NCBI RefSeq assembly: GCF_052113705.1
Contig: NZ_JBGQOG010000009.1
Span: 75,605-139,604 of the forward strand
DNA: 64,000 nt
Direction of reading: 5' to 3'
Origin: JBGQOG01 sp052113705
GTDB taxonomy: Bacteria > Pseudomonadota > Alphaproteobacteria > Rhodobacterales > Rhodobacteraceae
Shown piece by piece: positions 16,895 through 26,268 of the stretch. The notes under the pieces were generated by a model. It ran no database searches and was not told the origin of the DNA. It saw only the letters and a program-made list of their open reading frames with translations. The position numbers were made by a program, and so were the translations under genes. Position 1 is the first letter of the stretch, and every line of letters starts with the position of its first letter.

Positions 16895-18367
16895 TCAGAA
16901 ATCGTCGCCGAGATAGGCGGTCAGAGCCGCCGTGGTGCCCTCGGCCCAGATCCGGTCCAGCCAATAGGCAAACCGGGCCGCCACATGGGCATCCTGACCG
17001 AGATCGCCGTAGACCTCGGCCATCGCCAACCATTCGGCCGGATCGGCCTTGGCGCGGCGGGCACGGGCCTGCAACATCTCCCAGTTCGGGTCATTGGCTT
17101 CGGTCACCGCACCGCTGTCGGTCGTGCCCTCGCAATAGCGGCACCAAAGCGCGGAGAGCAGGATCAACCCCTCTGCCGCACCGCCCGCCGCGCGCTGATC
17201 GCGGATGGAGGGGATGATGAATTTCGGCTGCCGGTTCGAGCCATCAAGGCAGAGGCGGCGCACGGTATCGGCCACCTCTGGATTGGCAAAGCGGTTGATG
17301 ATCAAGGCTTTGTAATCATTCAGATCTTGCCCCGGAACCTCCGGCACGATCGGCAGGACTTCGGTGGTCTCCACCTTGTCGAGGAAGGCCCGGATCAGCG
17401 GGTGTTCCATCGCCTCATGCACGAAGTGAATGTCCAGCAAACCGCCCGGATAGGCGATGATCGCATGGCCGCCATTCAGGATGCGGATCTTCATCGTCTC
17501 GAACTTGTCGACATGCGGGGTGAAGGTCACACCGACCTTTTCCAGCGCCGGACGCCCGGTCGGAAAATGGTCCTCCATCACCCATTGGCGGAACGGTTCG
17601 CAGGTGACGGGAGAGGCATCCTCCAGCCCGAATGCCGCCGCCATCGCGCGCTCTCGCGGGCCGGTGGCGGGGGTGATCCGGTCCACCATCGAATTCGGAA
17701 AAGCGACATTTGACATGATCCATTCCGCCAGCTCGGCGTCGATCAGACGGGCCAGCCCGACCACCGCATCGCGGGTGACGCGGCCATTGTGCGGCACGTT
17801 GTCACAACACATGACGGTGAAGGGGGCCACCCCCGCGCCGCGCCGCGCGCCCAGCGCCGCCACGATGGCGCCAAACACCGTATCGGGCGTTGCAGGGTTG
17901 GCCGCATCCTTGGCAATATCGGGATGCGAGGGGCTGAAGGTGCCGGTTTTGGGGTCGATATAATAGCCGCCCTCGGTCACCGTCAGGCTGACGATGCGAA
18001 TCGCGGGGTCGGACATCGCCTTGATCAGGCTGGCGTTTCCCGCCTCAACCGGCACAAAGCCCGCCATCGCACCGATGATCCGGGCGCTGTGATTGCCCGG
18101 CTCCAGCTCGGTCACGCTCGACATCCAGTCCTGCGCTTCCAGCGCGCTGCGCATCTTGGCGTCGCCCTCGCGCACCCCGGCCCCGAGCAGGGCCCAGTCA
18201 TGCCCCTCGCCCAGATTGAACAGGTCATCGAGATAGACCGCCATATGCGCGCGGTGGAAATTGCCGCAGCCGACATGGACGATGCCGGGGGTCAAAGCGG
18301 CGCGGTCATAGTGCGGGCGGGCGACATTCGCGGGCAGGTCGCCCAGCGTGGCATTCGAGATTTTCAT
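16895..18367 (-). CDS. mtlK: Mannitol 2-dehydrogenase (long-chain polyol dehydrogenase)
   Basis: A 490-residue NAD-dependent enzyme that oxidises D-mannitol (and often D-arabinitol or sorbitol) to the ketose. The N-terminal nucleotide-binding region (GIVHVGCGNFHRAH, 28-41) and the catalytic signature K293-x4-N298-xx-H301 in KIRILNGGHA are intact. It follows smoS by one base and is the last gene of the polyol operon, as in Rhodobacter sphaeroides smo/mtl loci. A terminator follows. Mannitol or arabinitol preference is uncertain. Confidence 0.93.
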   Translation of the reverse strand: MKISNATLGDLPANVARPHYDRAALTPGIVHVGCGNFHRAHMAVYLDDLFNLGEGHDWALLGAGVREGDAKMRSALEAQDWMSSVTELEPGNHSARIIGAMAGFVPVEAGNASLIKAMSDPAIRIVSLTVTEGGYYIDPKTGTFSPSHPDIAKDAANPATPDTVFGAIVAALGARRGAGVAPFTVMCCDNVPHNGRVTRDAVVGLARLIDAELAEWIMSNVAFPNSMVDRITPATGPRERAMAAAFGLEDASPVTCEPFRQWVMEDHFPTGRPALEKVGVTFTPHVDKFETMKIRILNGGHAIIAYPGGLLDIHFVHEAMEHPLIRAFLDKVETTEVLPIVPEVPGQDLNDYKALIINRFANPEVADTVRRLCLDGSNRQPKFIIPSIRDQRAAGGAAEGLILLSALWCRYCEGTTDSGAVTEANDPNWEMLQARARRAKADPAEWLAMAEVYGDLGQDAHVAARFAYWLDRIWAEGTTAALTAYLGDDF

Positions 18368-18368
18368 G

Positions 18369-19135
18369 TCAGCTCATCCAGTTTCCGCCGTCGACGTTAT
18401 ACGTCTGGGCAACGATGTAATCGGCCTCGGGCGAAGCGAGGAAAATGGCCATCCCGGTCAGATCCTCGGCCCGGCCCATGCGGCCAAAGGGAACCGCCTC
18501 GCCCACCAGCTTTTTCTTCTCGCCGGGGGCGCGGTTCTCGTATTTGGCAAAGAGCGCATCGACGCCGTCCCAATGCTCACCATCAACCACGCCGGGCGCG
18601 ATGGCATTCACATTGATGCCGTAGGGGATCAGGTTTAGCCCCGCGCTTTGCGTCAGGCTGATCACCGCCGCCTTGGTGGCGCAGTACACCGCCACCAGAC
18701 TTTCGCCCCGGCGCCCGGCCTGGCTGGCCATGTTGATGATCTTGCCGCCGCGCCCTTGGGCGATCATCAGCTTTGCCGCCGCCTGCATGGTGAACAACGT
18801 GCCCGCCACATTCACCGAAAACAGCCGATCATAGCTTTGCCGGGTTATCTCGGCGATCGGGGCCGCGTCAAACAGCGCCGCATTGTTGATCAGGATGTCG
18901 ATGCCGCCGGTGGCGGCAATCTCGGCAAAGGCCGCGTCGAGGCTCTCTTGCGAGGTGACATCGAGGCGCAGCGCACGGGCCCCTGCCCCGATGCTGGCGG
19001 CCGAAGCTTCAGCCGCCGCCAGATTGATATCGCCCAGAATGACCTGCGCGCCTTCGGCCGCATAGGCCTTGGCAAAGGTCAGGCCGATGCCGCGCGCGGC
19101 GCCGGTGATCAGCGCGATTTTCCCCTGAAGCCGCA

Positions 19136-19136
<1 letters not shown>
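18369..19136 (-). CDS. smoS: Sorbitol dehydrogenase, SDR family
   Basis: A 255-residue classical short-chain dehydrogenase. It has the cofactor loop TGAARGIG (11-18), LDV near 58-60, NNAA (84-87) and the catalytic S138, Y151, K155. An acidic residue after strand 2 (D36) favours NAD. The product closely resembles the Rhodobacter sorbitol (galactitol) dehydrogenase that makes fructose from sorbitol. Its ATG overlaps the smoK stop by one base (TGATG). Confidence 0.9.
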
Positions 19137-20134
<998 letters not shown>

Positions 20135-20143
20135 GATCTTTCC

Positions 20144-20974
20144 TTATTTCACCGCGCCGAAGGTCAGGCCACGCACCAATTGTTTCTGGGAGAACCACCC
20201 GAGAATCAGGATCGGCGCGATGGCGAGCGTCGAGGCCGCCGAAAGTTTCGCGTAAAAGAGGCCCTCGGGGCTGGAATAGCTGGCGATGAAGGCCGTGAGC
20301 GGCGCGGCTTTCGCGGCCGTCAGGTTCAGCGTCCAGAAGGCTTCGTTCCAGGCGAGGATGATGTTCAACAGAAGGGTCGAGGCGATGCCCGGCACGGCCA
20401 TTGGCGTCAGCACATAGAGGATCTCGGCTTTCAGCCCGGCACCGTCCATGCGCGCGGCCTCCAGGATCTCGCCGGGGATCTCCTTGAAATAGGTGTAGAG
20501 CATCCAGACCACGATCGGCAGGTTCATCAGCGCCAGCACCACCACCAGCCCGCTGCGGGTATCGAGCAGCCCCAGATCGCGGAACAACAGGTAGATCGGC
20601 ACCAAGACACCCACGGCGGGCATCATCTTGGTCGAGAGCATCCACATCAGCACGTCTTTGGTGCGCGGGCCCGGCACAAAGGCCATGGCCCAGGCGGCGG
20701 GGATGGCGATGACCAGCGCCAGGATGGTCGAGCCGCCCGAAATCACCACCGAGTTCCAGAAATGCCGGAAATAGTCCGAGCGCGCCTGCACCGTCACATA
20801 GTTTTCCAGCGTCCAGTGGAAGAACAGGAATTTCGGCGGGCTGGCGATGGCATCGCCCTCGGATTTGAAACTGGTCAGGATCGTCCAGAGGATCGGGAAG
20901 AAGATCACGATCCCGATGGCCCAGGCGAGCGCGGTGAAGGCGGCCTTGCGGCGGGGGGAAACAGCACGTGCCAT
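20144..20974 (-). CDS. smoG: Polyol ABC transporter permease (MalG-type)
   Basis: A 276-residue inner-membrane protein with six predicted helices, the first at about residues 13-33. The EAA loop that contacts the ATPase is EAARMDGAGLKAEILYVLTP. It begins 3 bases after the smoF stop and pairs with SmoF to form the polyol channel. Confidence 0.92.
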   Translation of the reverse strand: MARAVSPRRKAAFTALAWAIGIVIFFPILWTILTSFKSEGDAIASPPKFLFFHWTLENYVTVQARSDYFRHFWNSVVISGGSTILALVIAIPAAWAMAFVPGPRTKDVLMWMLSTKMMPAVGVLVPIYLLFRDLGLLDTRSGLVVVLALMNLPIVVWMLYTYFKEIPGEILEAARMDGAGLKAEILYVLTPMAVPGIASTLLLNIILAWNEAFWTLNLTAAKAAPLTAFIASYSSPEGLFYAKLSAASTLAIAPILILGWFSQKQLVRGLTFGAVK

Positions 20975-20977
20975 GGC

Positions 20978-21850
20978 TCAGCTCTCCAGATTCTTGCCGA
21001 TCATCCGCATCAGGAAGATCGCAACGATATTGGCCAGAACCACCGCGACAATGCCGCCCGCCGAGCCGCCGCCGACGTCGTATTGCAGCAAGGACTGCAT
21101 GTAGACGAGGTAGGTCAGGTTGGTGGATGCCGTGCCCGGACCGCCATTGGTGGTCACCAGAATTTCGGCAAAGGTCGACAGCAGGAAGATGGTCTGGATC
21201 AGGATGACCACGGTGGAGGCGCGCGCCAGATGCGGCAGCATGATGTAGCGAAAGCGCGACAGGACACCGGCGCCGTCCATCTCGGCGGCTTCCAGCTGTT
21301 CACTGTCGAGGCTTTGCAGCGCGGTCAGCAGAATCAGCGTGGCGAAGGGCAGCCATTGCCAGGCCACGATCAGAATGATCGAGGCCAGCGGCGACTGGCT
21401 GAGAAAATCATAGGGCTGCATCCCCAACGCTTTCGCCGCGAAGGCGAAAAGGCCGTTCACCGGGTTCATGAACATGTTCTTCCAGACCAGCGCCGAGACG
21501 GTGGGCATGACGAAGAACGGCGCGATCACCAGCACCCGGACGATCCCCTGCCCCCACATCGGCTGATCCAGGAGGATCGCCAGCAACATGCCGCCAAAGA
21601 TGGTGATGACCAGCACCCCGCCCACCAGCAGCAAGGTGTTCACCAGCGCATCGCTGAACGCGGGATCAGAGAGGAAATAGCGGTAATTGAGCAGACCGAC
21701 GAAACGCTCGGTGCCGGGCTGAAGCAGATTATAGTGCTGAAGCGAGAACCAGATGGTCATCGCCAAGGGCACGATCATCCACAAGAACAGCAAGACGACC
21801 GCGGGCGAGATCATCAGACGCCCCGCGATGCGGGAAGCTGAAGTGGCCAT
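20978..21850 (-). CDS. smoF: Polyol ABC transporter permease (MalF-type)
   Basis: A 290-residue permease with six helices and the EAA loop EAAEMDGAGVLSRFRYIMLP. Start at ATG 21850 is preceded by GAGG; the frame stays open 70 codons upstream, but that part is Cys/Arg/Pro-rich, unlike a permease, and crosses the hairpin. A 224-base gap separates it from smoE, unusually long for this operon. Confidence 0.92.
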   Translation of the reverse strand: MATSASRIAGRLMISPAVVLLFLWMIVPLAMTIWFSLQHYNLLQPGTERFVGLLNYRYFLSDPAFSDALVNTLLLVGGVLVITIFGGMLLAILLDQPMWGQGIVRVLVIAPFFVMPTVSALVWKNMFMNPVNGLFAFAAKALGMQPYDFLSQSPLASIILIVAWQWLPFATLILLTALQSLDSEQLEAAEMDGAGVLSRFRYIMLPHLARASTVVILIQTIFLLSTFAEILVTTNGGPGTASTNLTYLVYMQSLLQYDVGGGSAGGIVAVVLANIVAIFLMRMIGKNLES

Positions 21851-22025
21851 TGGGGAACCTCGTGAAGGATTAAGGACCGGAAAAGACGGGCCCGGGGGCG
21901 GCGACCTTGGGGCGGACCGTGTCAGGTCAGACTGACTGAGCCAGGCAGAACAGCGGGACAACCAGACCTGAGATCGGCAGAGGGCGCAGCGCGGGCAGAA
22001 AATGCACGCGCCGGGCGCGGGATGG

Positions 22026-22057
22026 AAAACGGGGGCCGGCACCGGGCCCGCCCCCGT
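22026..22057 (-). terminator. Hairpin between smoE and smoF (partial terminator)
   Basis: A stem ACGGGGGC (22029-22036) with GCCCCCGT (22050-22057) plus inner GC pairing, followed on the minus strand by TTTTCC. It begins 17 bases after the smoE stop. Such structures commonly lower permease expression relative to the binding protein. The rest of the gap down to 21851 shows no ORF of merit. Confidence 0.7.
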
Positions 22058-22074
22058 CACAAGGTGGAACCTGA

Positions 22075-23388
22075 TTACTTCAGGTAACCCGCCTTGGTCA
22101 TTTCACGCACGGTCAGATCCTGCGCATTGGCCAGCGCGTCGTCGATCGAGGTGGTCCCGGCCAGTGCCGCCGAGAATTGCTGACCCACGGCGGTACCGAT
22201 GCCTTGGAACTCCGGGATCGCCACGAACTGCACGCCAACATAAGGCACTTCGTCGACGGTCGGGTGCACCGGGTCGGCCGCATTGATGCTTTCCAGCGTC
22301 ATTTGCGCGAACGGTACCTTCTGGTACTCGGGGTTCTCATAGAGCGAGGTCCGGGTGCCCGGCGGGACGTTCGGCCAGCCCTCTTTCTCGGCCACGAGCG
22401 CGATATAGTCTTTCGAAGTCGCCCATTCGACGAAGGCCTTCGCCGCATCGACCTTTTGCGAGCCTGCCGGGATGGCCAGGTTCCAGGCCCAGAGCCAGTT
22501 GCCGCGCTTGCCCAGACCATTGTCCGGCGCGAGGGCGAAACCGACCTTGTCGGCCACGGTCGAGTCTTTCGGGTTGGTCACGAAGGAGGCCGCCACGGTG
22601 GCGTCGATCCACATGCCGCATTTGCCCTGCTGGAACAGCGCCAGGTTTTCGTTGAACCCGTTGTTCGAGGCGCCCGGAGGACCGTAGTTGTTCATCAGGT
22701 CCAGATAATCGGTGAGCGTGGCTTTCCAGGCTTCGCCGTCGAACTGCGGATTCCAGTCCATGTCGAACCATTTGGCGCCATAGGAGTTGGCCATGGCCGA
22801 GAGGAAGGCCATGTTCTCGCCCCAGCCCGCCTTGCCGCGCAGACAGATGCCGTAGACTTCATTGGCCTTGTCGGTCATCGCCGCGGCCGCCGCCTTGATC
22901 TCGGTCCAGGTCGGCGCGTCCGACATGGTCAGACCGGCTTTTTCCATCAGATCCTTGCGGTACATGACCATCGAGGATTCGCCATAGAACGGCGCGGCAT
23001 AGAGATTGCCATCCACCGTCAGGCCGCCACGGATCGCGGGCAGCAGGTCATCAACGTCATATTCCGCGGGCAGATCGTTCAGCGAGACCAGCCAGCCTTG
23101 CTTGCCCCAGATCGGCGCTTCGTAGGTGCCGATGGTCATCACGTCGAACTGGCCGCCCTTGGTGGCGATGTCGGTGGTGACTTTCTGACGCAGGATGTTC
23201 TCTTCCAGCGTCACCCACTCAACTTTGATGTCGGGGTGCTTGGCGTAGAAAGCATCCATCAGGCCTTGCATACGCACCATGTCGCCGTTGTTCACGGTGG
23301 CAACGGTGATCGTGGTTTCGGCCATCGCCGCACTGGAAAGCGCAGCAACAGCGCACGCGCCCATGAGCGCGCGGAGCGTGAATTTCAT
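22075..23388 (-). CDS. smoE: Polyol ABC transporter periplasmic binding protein
   Basis: A 437-residue family-1 solute-binding protein. Its signal peptide is MKFTLRALMGACAVAALSS with cleavage after AMA (residue 23). The mature protein has the extracellular binding-protein pattern (TITVATVNNGDMVRMQGLMDAF, KGGQFDVMTIGTYEAP, YAAPFYGESSMVMYRKDL). Start at 23388 has GGAGGAC upstream. It is the first gene of the transport operon and would bind sorbitol, mannitol or related polyols by analogy with R. sphaeroides SmoE. Confidence 0.92.
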   Translation of the reverse strand: MKFTLRALMGACAVAALSSAAMAETTITVATVNNGDMVRMQGLMDAFYAKHPDIKVEWVTLEENILRQKVTTDIATKGGQFDVMTIGTYEAPIWGKQGWLVSLNDLPAEYDVDDLLPAIRGGLTVDGNLYAAPFYGESSMVMYRKDLMEKAGLTMSDAPTWTEIKAAAAAMTDKANEVYGICLRGKAGWGENMAFLSAMANSYGAKWFDMDWNPQFDGEAWKATLTDYLDLMNNYGPPGASNNGFNENLALFQQGKCGMWIDATVAASFVTNPKDSTVADKVGFALAPDNGLGKRGNWLWAWNLAIPAGSQKVDAAKAFVEWATSKDYIALVAEKEGWPNVPPGTRTSLYENPEYQKVPFAQMTLESINAADPVHPTVDEVPYVGVQFVAIPEFQGIGTAVGQQFSAALAGTTSIDDALANAQDLTVREMTKAGYLK

Positions 23389-23409
23389 GTAGTCCTCCCA
23401 TTTGCCGTT

Positions 23410-23464
23410 TGAGCATATGCCCACTAGCTGAGTAAATACTCACCCGACAATCGAAATCTGTCAA
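23410..23464 (-). promoter_or_regulatory. smoE promoter with paired palindromic operator sites
   Basis: A consensus TTGACA (-35) lies at 23459-23464 on the minus strand. Downstream are two related 14-bp palindromes: TGAGTATTTACTCA (23429-23442, perfect) and TGGGCATATGCTCA (23410-23423, one mismatch), start-to-start distance 19 bp. The best -10 (TATTTA) is inside the first site and too far from the -35 (20 bases). The sites are good candidates for the SorC-type regulator encoded next door. Confidence 0.6.
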
Positions 23465-23534
23465 CGCTGAATTTGCGTTCTGCGGCACCGAAAATCGCCC
23501 TCTTTTCGGGCGGCAGCCCCGCTCCCTGCCCGCC

Positions 23535-23570
23535 AAAAGCACAAAGGGCCCCGAACACGCCGGGGCCCTT
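23535..23570 (-). terminator. Terminator after the SorC-type regulator gene
   Basis: A 10-bp stem AAGGGCCCCG (23544-23553) with CGGGGCCCTT (23561-23570), loop of seven, followed on the minus strand by TTTGTGCTTTT. It separates the regulator gene from the smoE promoter. Confidence 0.8.
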
Positions 23571-23614
23571 GCGAAACCACTTGAATTGCTGCGCCGCGGC
23601 AGAAGCCGGCGGAG

Positions 23615-24571
23615 TCAGGATTGCGCCAACAGCGCCTCAGCGGTCGTCTCATCCGTGATCAGGCCGTTGATGATTCGGCCCCGCAATGCCCCCAGAATGG
23701 CGGGCACCTTGCTGGCGCCACCGGCAATACCGACGGCAGGGCGCGGCAATCCCGGCTCAATCCGGACGCCGCCCATACGGGCAGTGATCTCATTTTTCAG
23801 ATAGCAGCCTTCGGCGTCAAAGATATTGCCCACCACCTCGCCCACCGCGCCCATGGCGCGCGCTTCGGCCATTTCGGCCGCGGTGATAAACCCGTCTTTC
23901 AGCAGCGGCGCATCCGCCCCCATCTGCCCCACGCCAACCATCAATGCCCCTGCCCCGCGCGCCAGGGCCAGAACCGCCTGCACGGGCTTGAGCGCGTGAA
24001 ACGCCTCCCGCTCGGCGATGCTGTCGGAAATAACCGGCACCGGCATCGGATAATGTGCGGATTGCAGCTTTTCCGCCACTTTCAGAATCACGTCATAAAA
24101 GCTGGCCGAGCCATCCGAGGCGATGTTGCCGATCAAGGACACAAAGCGGTGGCGGGTGCCGCTCATCGGCTGCAACTCATCGGCCATCGCCCGCAAGGCA
24201 CGGCCGGTCCCCACACCGATCACCATCGGTTCGGGCTGCGCGAGGAATTGTTCAAACACCTCCGCCGCCGTCACCGCGATCGAGCGCGCCGGATCCACTG
24301 ACGCCCCCATCGCCGGTGCCACCCGGCATTCGGTCAGGCCAAAGCGGCGGCTCAGCTCATCCTCCAGCCTGAGACAGGCACCGATCTTGTGATCCAGCCG
24401 CACGCGGATCAGGCCTTCGGCCATTGCGCGCGCCACCAGACGCTGCGCCCGCTGGCGGGAGACGCCGAGATTGGTGGCAATCTGATCCTGCGTCATCCCG
24501 CCAATGTAGTAGAGCCAGCCCGCACGGGCCGCCTCGTCCAAAGGTGAGATTTCGGCGTCAAACCGGCTCAT
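23615..24571 (-). CDS. smoC: SorC/DeoR-type sugar-binding transcriptional regulator
   Basis: A 318-residue regulator. The N-terminal helix-turn-helix (GMTQDQIATNLGVSRQRAQRLV, about 25-46) is followed by a sugar-phosphate-binding SorC domain with VIGVGTGRALRAM and VGVGQMGADAPL loops and the terminal GITDETTAEALL-like (LITDETTAEALL) motif. Start at ATG 24571 has AAAGGAGGA upstream and overlaps the stop of the HAD gene (ATGA). By position it should control smoEFGK-smoS-mtlK; the ligand is probably a phosphorylated polyol or ketose. Confidence 0.87.
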   Translation of the reverse strand: MSRFDAEISPLDEAARAGWLYYIGGMTQDQIATNLGVSRQRAQRLVARAMAEGLIRVRLDHKIGACLRLEDELSRRFGLTECRVAPAMGASVDPARSIAVTAAEVFEQFLAQPEPMVIGVGTGRALRAMADELQPMSGTRHRFVSLIGNIASDGSASFYDVILKVAEKLQSAHYPMPVPVISDSIAEREAFHALKPVQAVLALARGAGALMVGVGQMGADAPLLKDGFITAAEMAEARAMGAVGEVVGNIFDAEGCYLKNEITARMGGVRIEPGLPRPAVGIAGGASKVPAILGALRGRIINGLITDETTAEALLAQS

Positions 24572-25326
24572 AGCTCCTCCTTTCCGCAGCACGGCGCTGC
24601 GGTCGTCCCTCCGGTCGTCGCTCCGGTCGTCTCTGCGGTCGCCCCTGCGCCCCCTTCCGCCGTTGCGCCGATGCGCTGCGTGAAATCGTCAAAGGATGCG
24701 AATCTGCGCTCGGGCAGGGCATCGTCGGGTTCGTGCAGCTGCTTGTCGGCCAGATGGCTGCCCCCGATGAACCGCCAGACCCGCATACCCGCGGCCCGGC
24801 CAGCCCGGACCCCGTTGAGACTGTCCTCGATGACCAGACACGCCTCCGGTGCGACGCCGCGCGCCGCCGCTGCGTGCAAGAAAAGGTCCGGCGCCGGTTT
24901 GCCGCGTGCCACCAGGCTGGAGGTATAGAGCCGCCCGGCAACCAGATGATCAAGCCCGGCAATCCGCAGCGACAGTTCCGCACGTTTGGGGCTTGAGGAG
25001 GTGGCAACGCACCAGTTCCGGCCCGTCGCGGTCAACGTCTCCAGCACCGCCGTCACATGGGGAATAACCTTCAGCCCACGTTCAAAGGCCGCGAGCAGCC
25101 GCTCTCGGTAGCGATCCTCGAAATCCACCGGCAAGGTCACGCCAAATTCCTGCCGGATCTGTTGCATGACCACGGGATAACTGCGGCCCAGAAAATGCGC
25201 GCCGATATAATCGAGGTCGATATGCACGCCCAGCGGCGCCAGCTCAGCCACCAGCATTTTGGCACTGATGATTTCGCTGTCGATCAGCACGCCGTCGCAG
25301 TCAAAGATGATGAGTTTGGGTTCCAT
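24568..25326 (-). CDS. HAD-family phosphatase, beta-phosphoglucomutase-like
   Basis: A 252-residue HAD hydrolase. Motif I FDCDGVLIDSE has the nucleophile D9 and acid D11; motif II is ATSSSPKR, the motif III Lys lies in GKPAPDLFL, and motif IV is VIEDSLNG. A subclass IA cap lies between I and II. The last ~35 residues are a Gly/Ala/Thr tail encoded by a 12-bp tandem repeat, followed by CCGKEEL. Start at 25326 is chosen over 25368 because the family begins there. It is translationally coupled to the regulator gene, so it may dephosphorylate a polyol metabolite. Confidence 0.85.
   Translation of the reverse strand: MEPKLIIFDCDGVLIDSEIISAKMLVAELAPLGVHIDLDYIGAHFLGRSYPVVMQQIRQEFGVTLPVDFEDRYRERLLAAFERGLKVIPHVTAVLETLTATGRNWCVATSSSPKRAELSLRIAGLDHLVAGRLYTSSLVARGKPAPDLFLHAAAARGVAPEACLVIEDSLNGVRAGRAAGMRVWRFIGGSHLADKQLHEPDDALPERRFASFDDFTQRIGATAEGGAGATAETTGATTGGTTAAPCCGKEEL
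24599..24646. repeat. Four 12-bp tandem repeat units inside the HAD gene
   Basis: Plus-strand units GCGGTCGTCCCT, CCGGTCGTCGCT, CCGGTCGTCTCT and GCGGTCGCCCCT follow without gaps. They encode four-residue units in the C-terminal tail of the HAD protein. As the unit is a multiple of three, copy-number change would keep the frame. Confidence 0.8.
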
Positions 25327-25431
25327 CTGCTCATTTGAGGCGGAATCGGGCATCCTGCAAGCAGACAATTTCCCCGGAGGCAGGGCTGTTGCGCCGCCAT
25401 GTCACGTCATCTGTCGCAGAAGAAGGGGAAG

Positions 25432-25508
25432 TGGTGCACCCGAAGAGATTCGAACTCCTGACCCTCAGATTCGTAGTCTGATGCTCTATCCAGCTGAGCT
25501 ACGGGTGC
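25432..25508 (-). tRNA. tRNA-Arg (anticodon ACG)
   Basis: A complete 77-nt cloverleaf on the minus strand. The acceptor stem is GCACCCG/CGGGTGC, the D arm GCTC-AGCTGGATA-GAGC, the anticodon stem TCAGA/TCTGA with loop CTACGAA (anticodon ACG), and the T arm AGGAG-TTCGAAT-CTCTT. Discriminator A and CCA are encoded in the DNA. ACG is normally edited to ICG by TadA and reads CGU/CGC/CGA. Confidence 0.96.
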
Positions 25509-25599
25509 GCCGTGGGGGCCGTTTAGCCCTGCCCGCCGGGCAGAGCAAGAGCAAAAAACAAACTTTTTGCAGCCGGATGCATTTTTCGTGAAAAAACCG

Positions 25600-26163
25600 T
25601 CACTGAGACCCGAAGGCGATCTGCACGATGCGCCTTTCGCGGGCAACATCGCCGTGGGCCACGAAGGCAATCGTCTGATCAATGGTCACATTCTGATATC
25701 CGCTCGCGCTCAGACGGCTCAGAAGCTCGTCATCTCTCAGCCCCGCCATCAGCGCGAGCTGACCGATTCTGGTGCTGCTCAGCCCGTCGATCCCGGGCGG
25801 CGGCAGGTCTTCACCGCCGACGAGCAGTTGCGGCGGCACTGCGCCCAGCGGCAGCACGGGGGCCGCCATGCCCGGCGGTGCCGGTGGCGGCATCAGCGGC
25901 AAGAGCGGTAGCGCGGTCAGCCCCAAAAGCCCGGCACTCAGCGCCATCGCCCAGACGGCAAACCGCCCCTCGAGATAGGGACGCAGCACGGCCGCACGCG
26001 ACAGCATCAATATGATGCCCGCGGCCACCAGCCAGGCACCCGCCACCATATGCAGCCCGCGCCCCACCGGGTTATCAACCCGAAACGCCAGCTGGATGCC
26101 GGTTATCAAAAGCAGAGACACGGCGCCGATCCCGATCGGGATGATCCAACTGCGCACATTCAT
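25600..26163 (-). CDS. Membrane protein of unknown function
   Basis: A 187-residue protein. Three hydrophobic segments (about residues 6-27, 38-55, 68-89) are followed by a Pro-rich linker (PLMPPPAPPGM) and a soluble C-terminal part of about 70 residues with ISLIGQLALMAGLRDDELL-like character (RIGQLALMAGLRDDELL) and IDQTIAFVAHGDVARERR. I recognise no family. Start at ATG 26163 is used; one ATG further upstream (26190) adds nine residues. It sits downstream of the histidine kinase gene in the same direction after 105 bases and may share its transcript. Confidence 0.65.
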   Translation of the reverse strand: MNVRSWIIPIGIGAVSLLLITGIQLAFRVDNPVGRGLHMVAGAWLVAAGIILMLSRAAVLRPYLEGRFAVWAMALSAGLLGLTALPLLPLMPPPAPPGMAAPVLPLGAVPPQLLVGGEDLPPPGIDGLSSTRIGQLALMAGLRDDELLSRLSASGYQNVTIDQTIAFVAHGDVARERRIVQIAFGSQ

Positions 26164-26268
26164 TTTTTGCCCCCAGAACCCCTCAGACAAGCTACTACGG
26201 CTCAGCGGGGAAAAACTGTCGCCAACCGGTCAATAAATCGACTTTGGCACCGCGGATGCCGCCTTTGC

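Noticed and set aside
24599..24646. CRISPR array or minisatellite outside genes
   Set aside because: The 12-bp units are contiguous without spacers and lie inside the HAD reading frame, so this is a coding repeat and not a CRISPR. No other direct-repeat array was seen.
25432..25508. tRNA-Arg as an integration site of a mobile element
   Set aside because: No integrase gene, no direct repeat of the tRNA 3' end and no composition shift were seen on either side.
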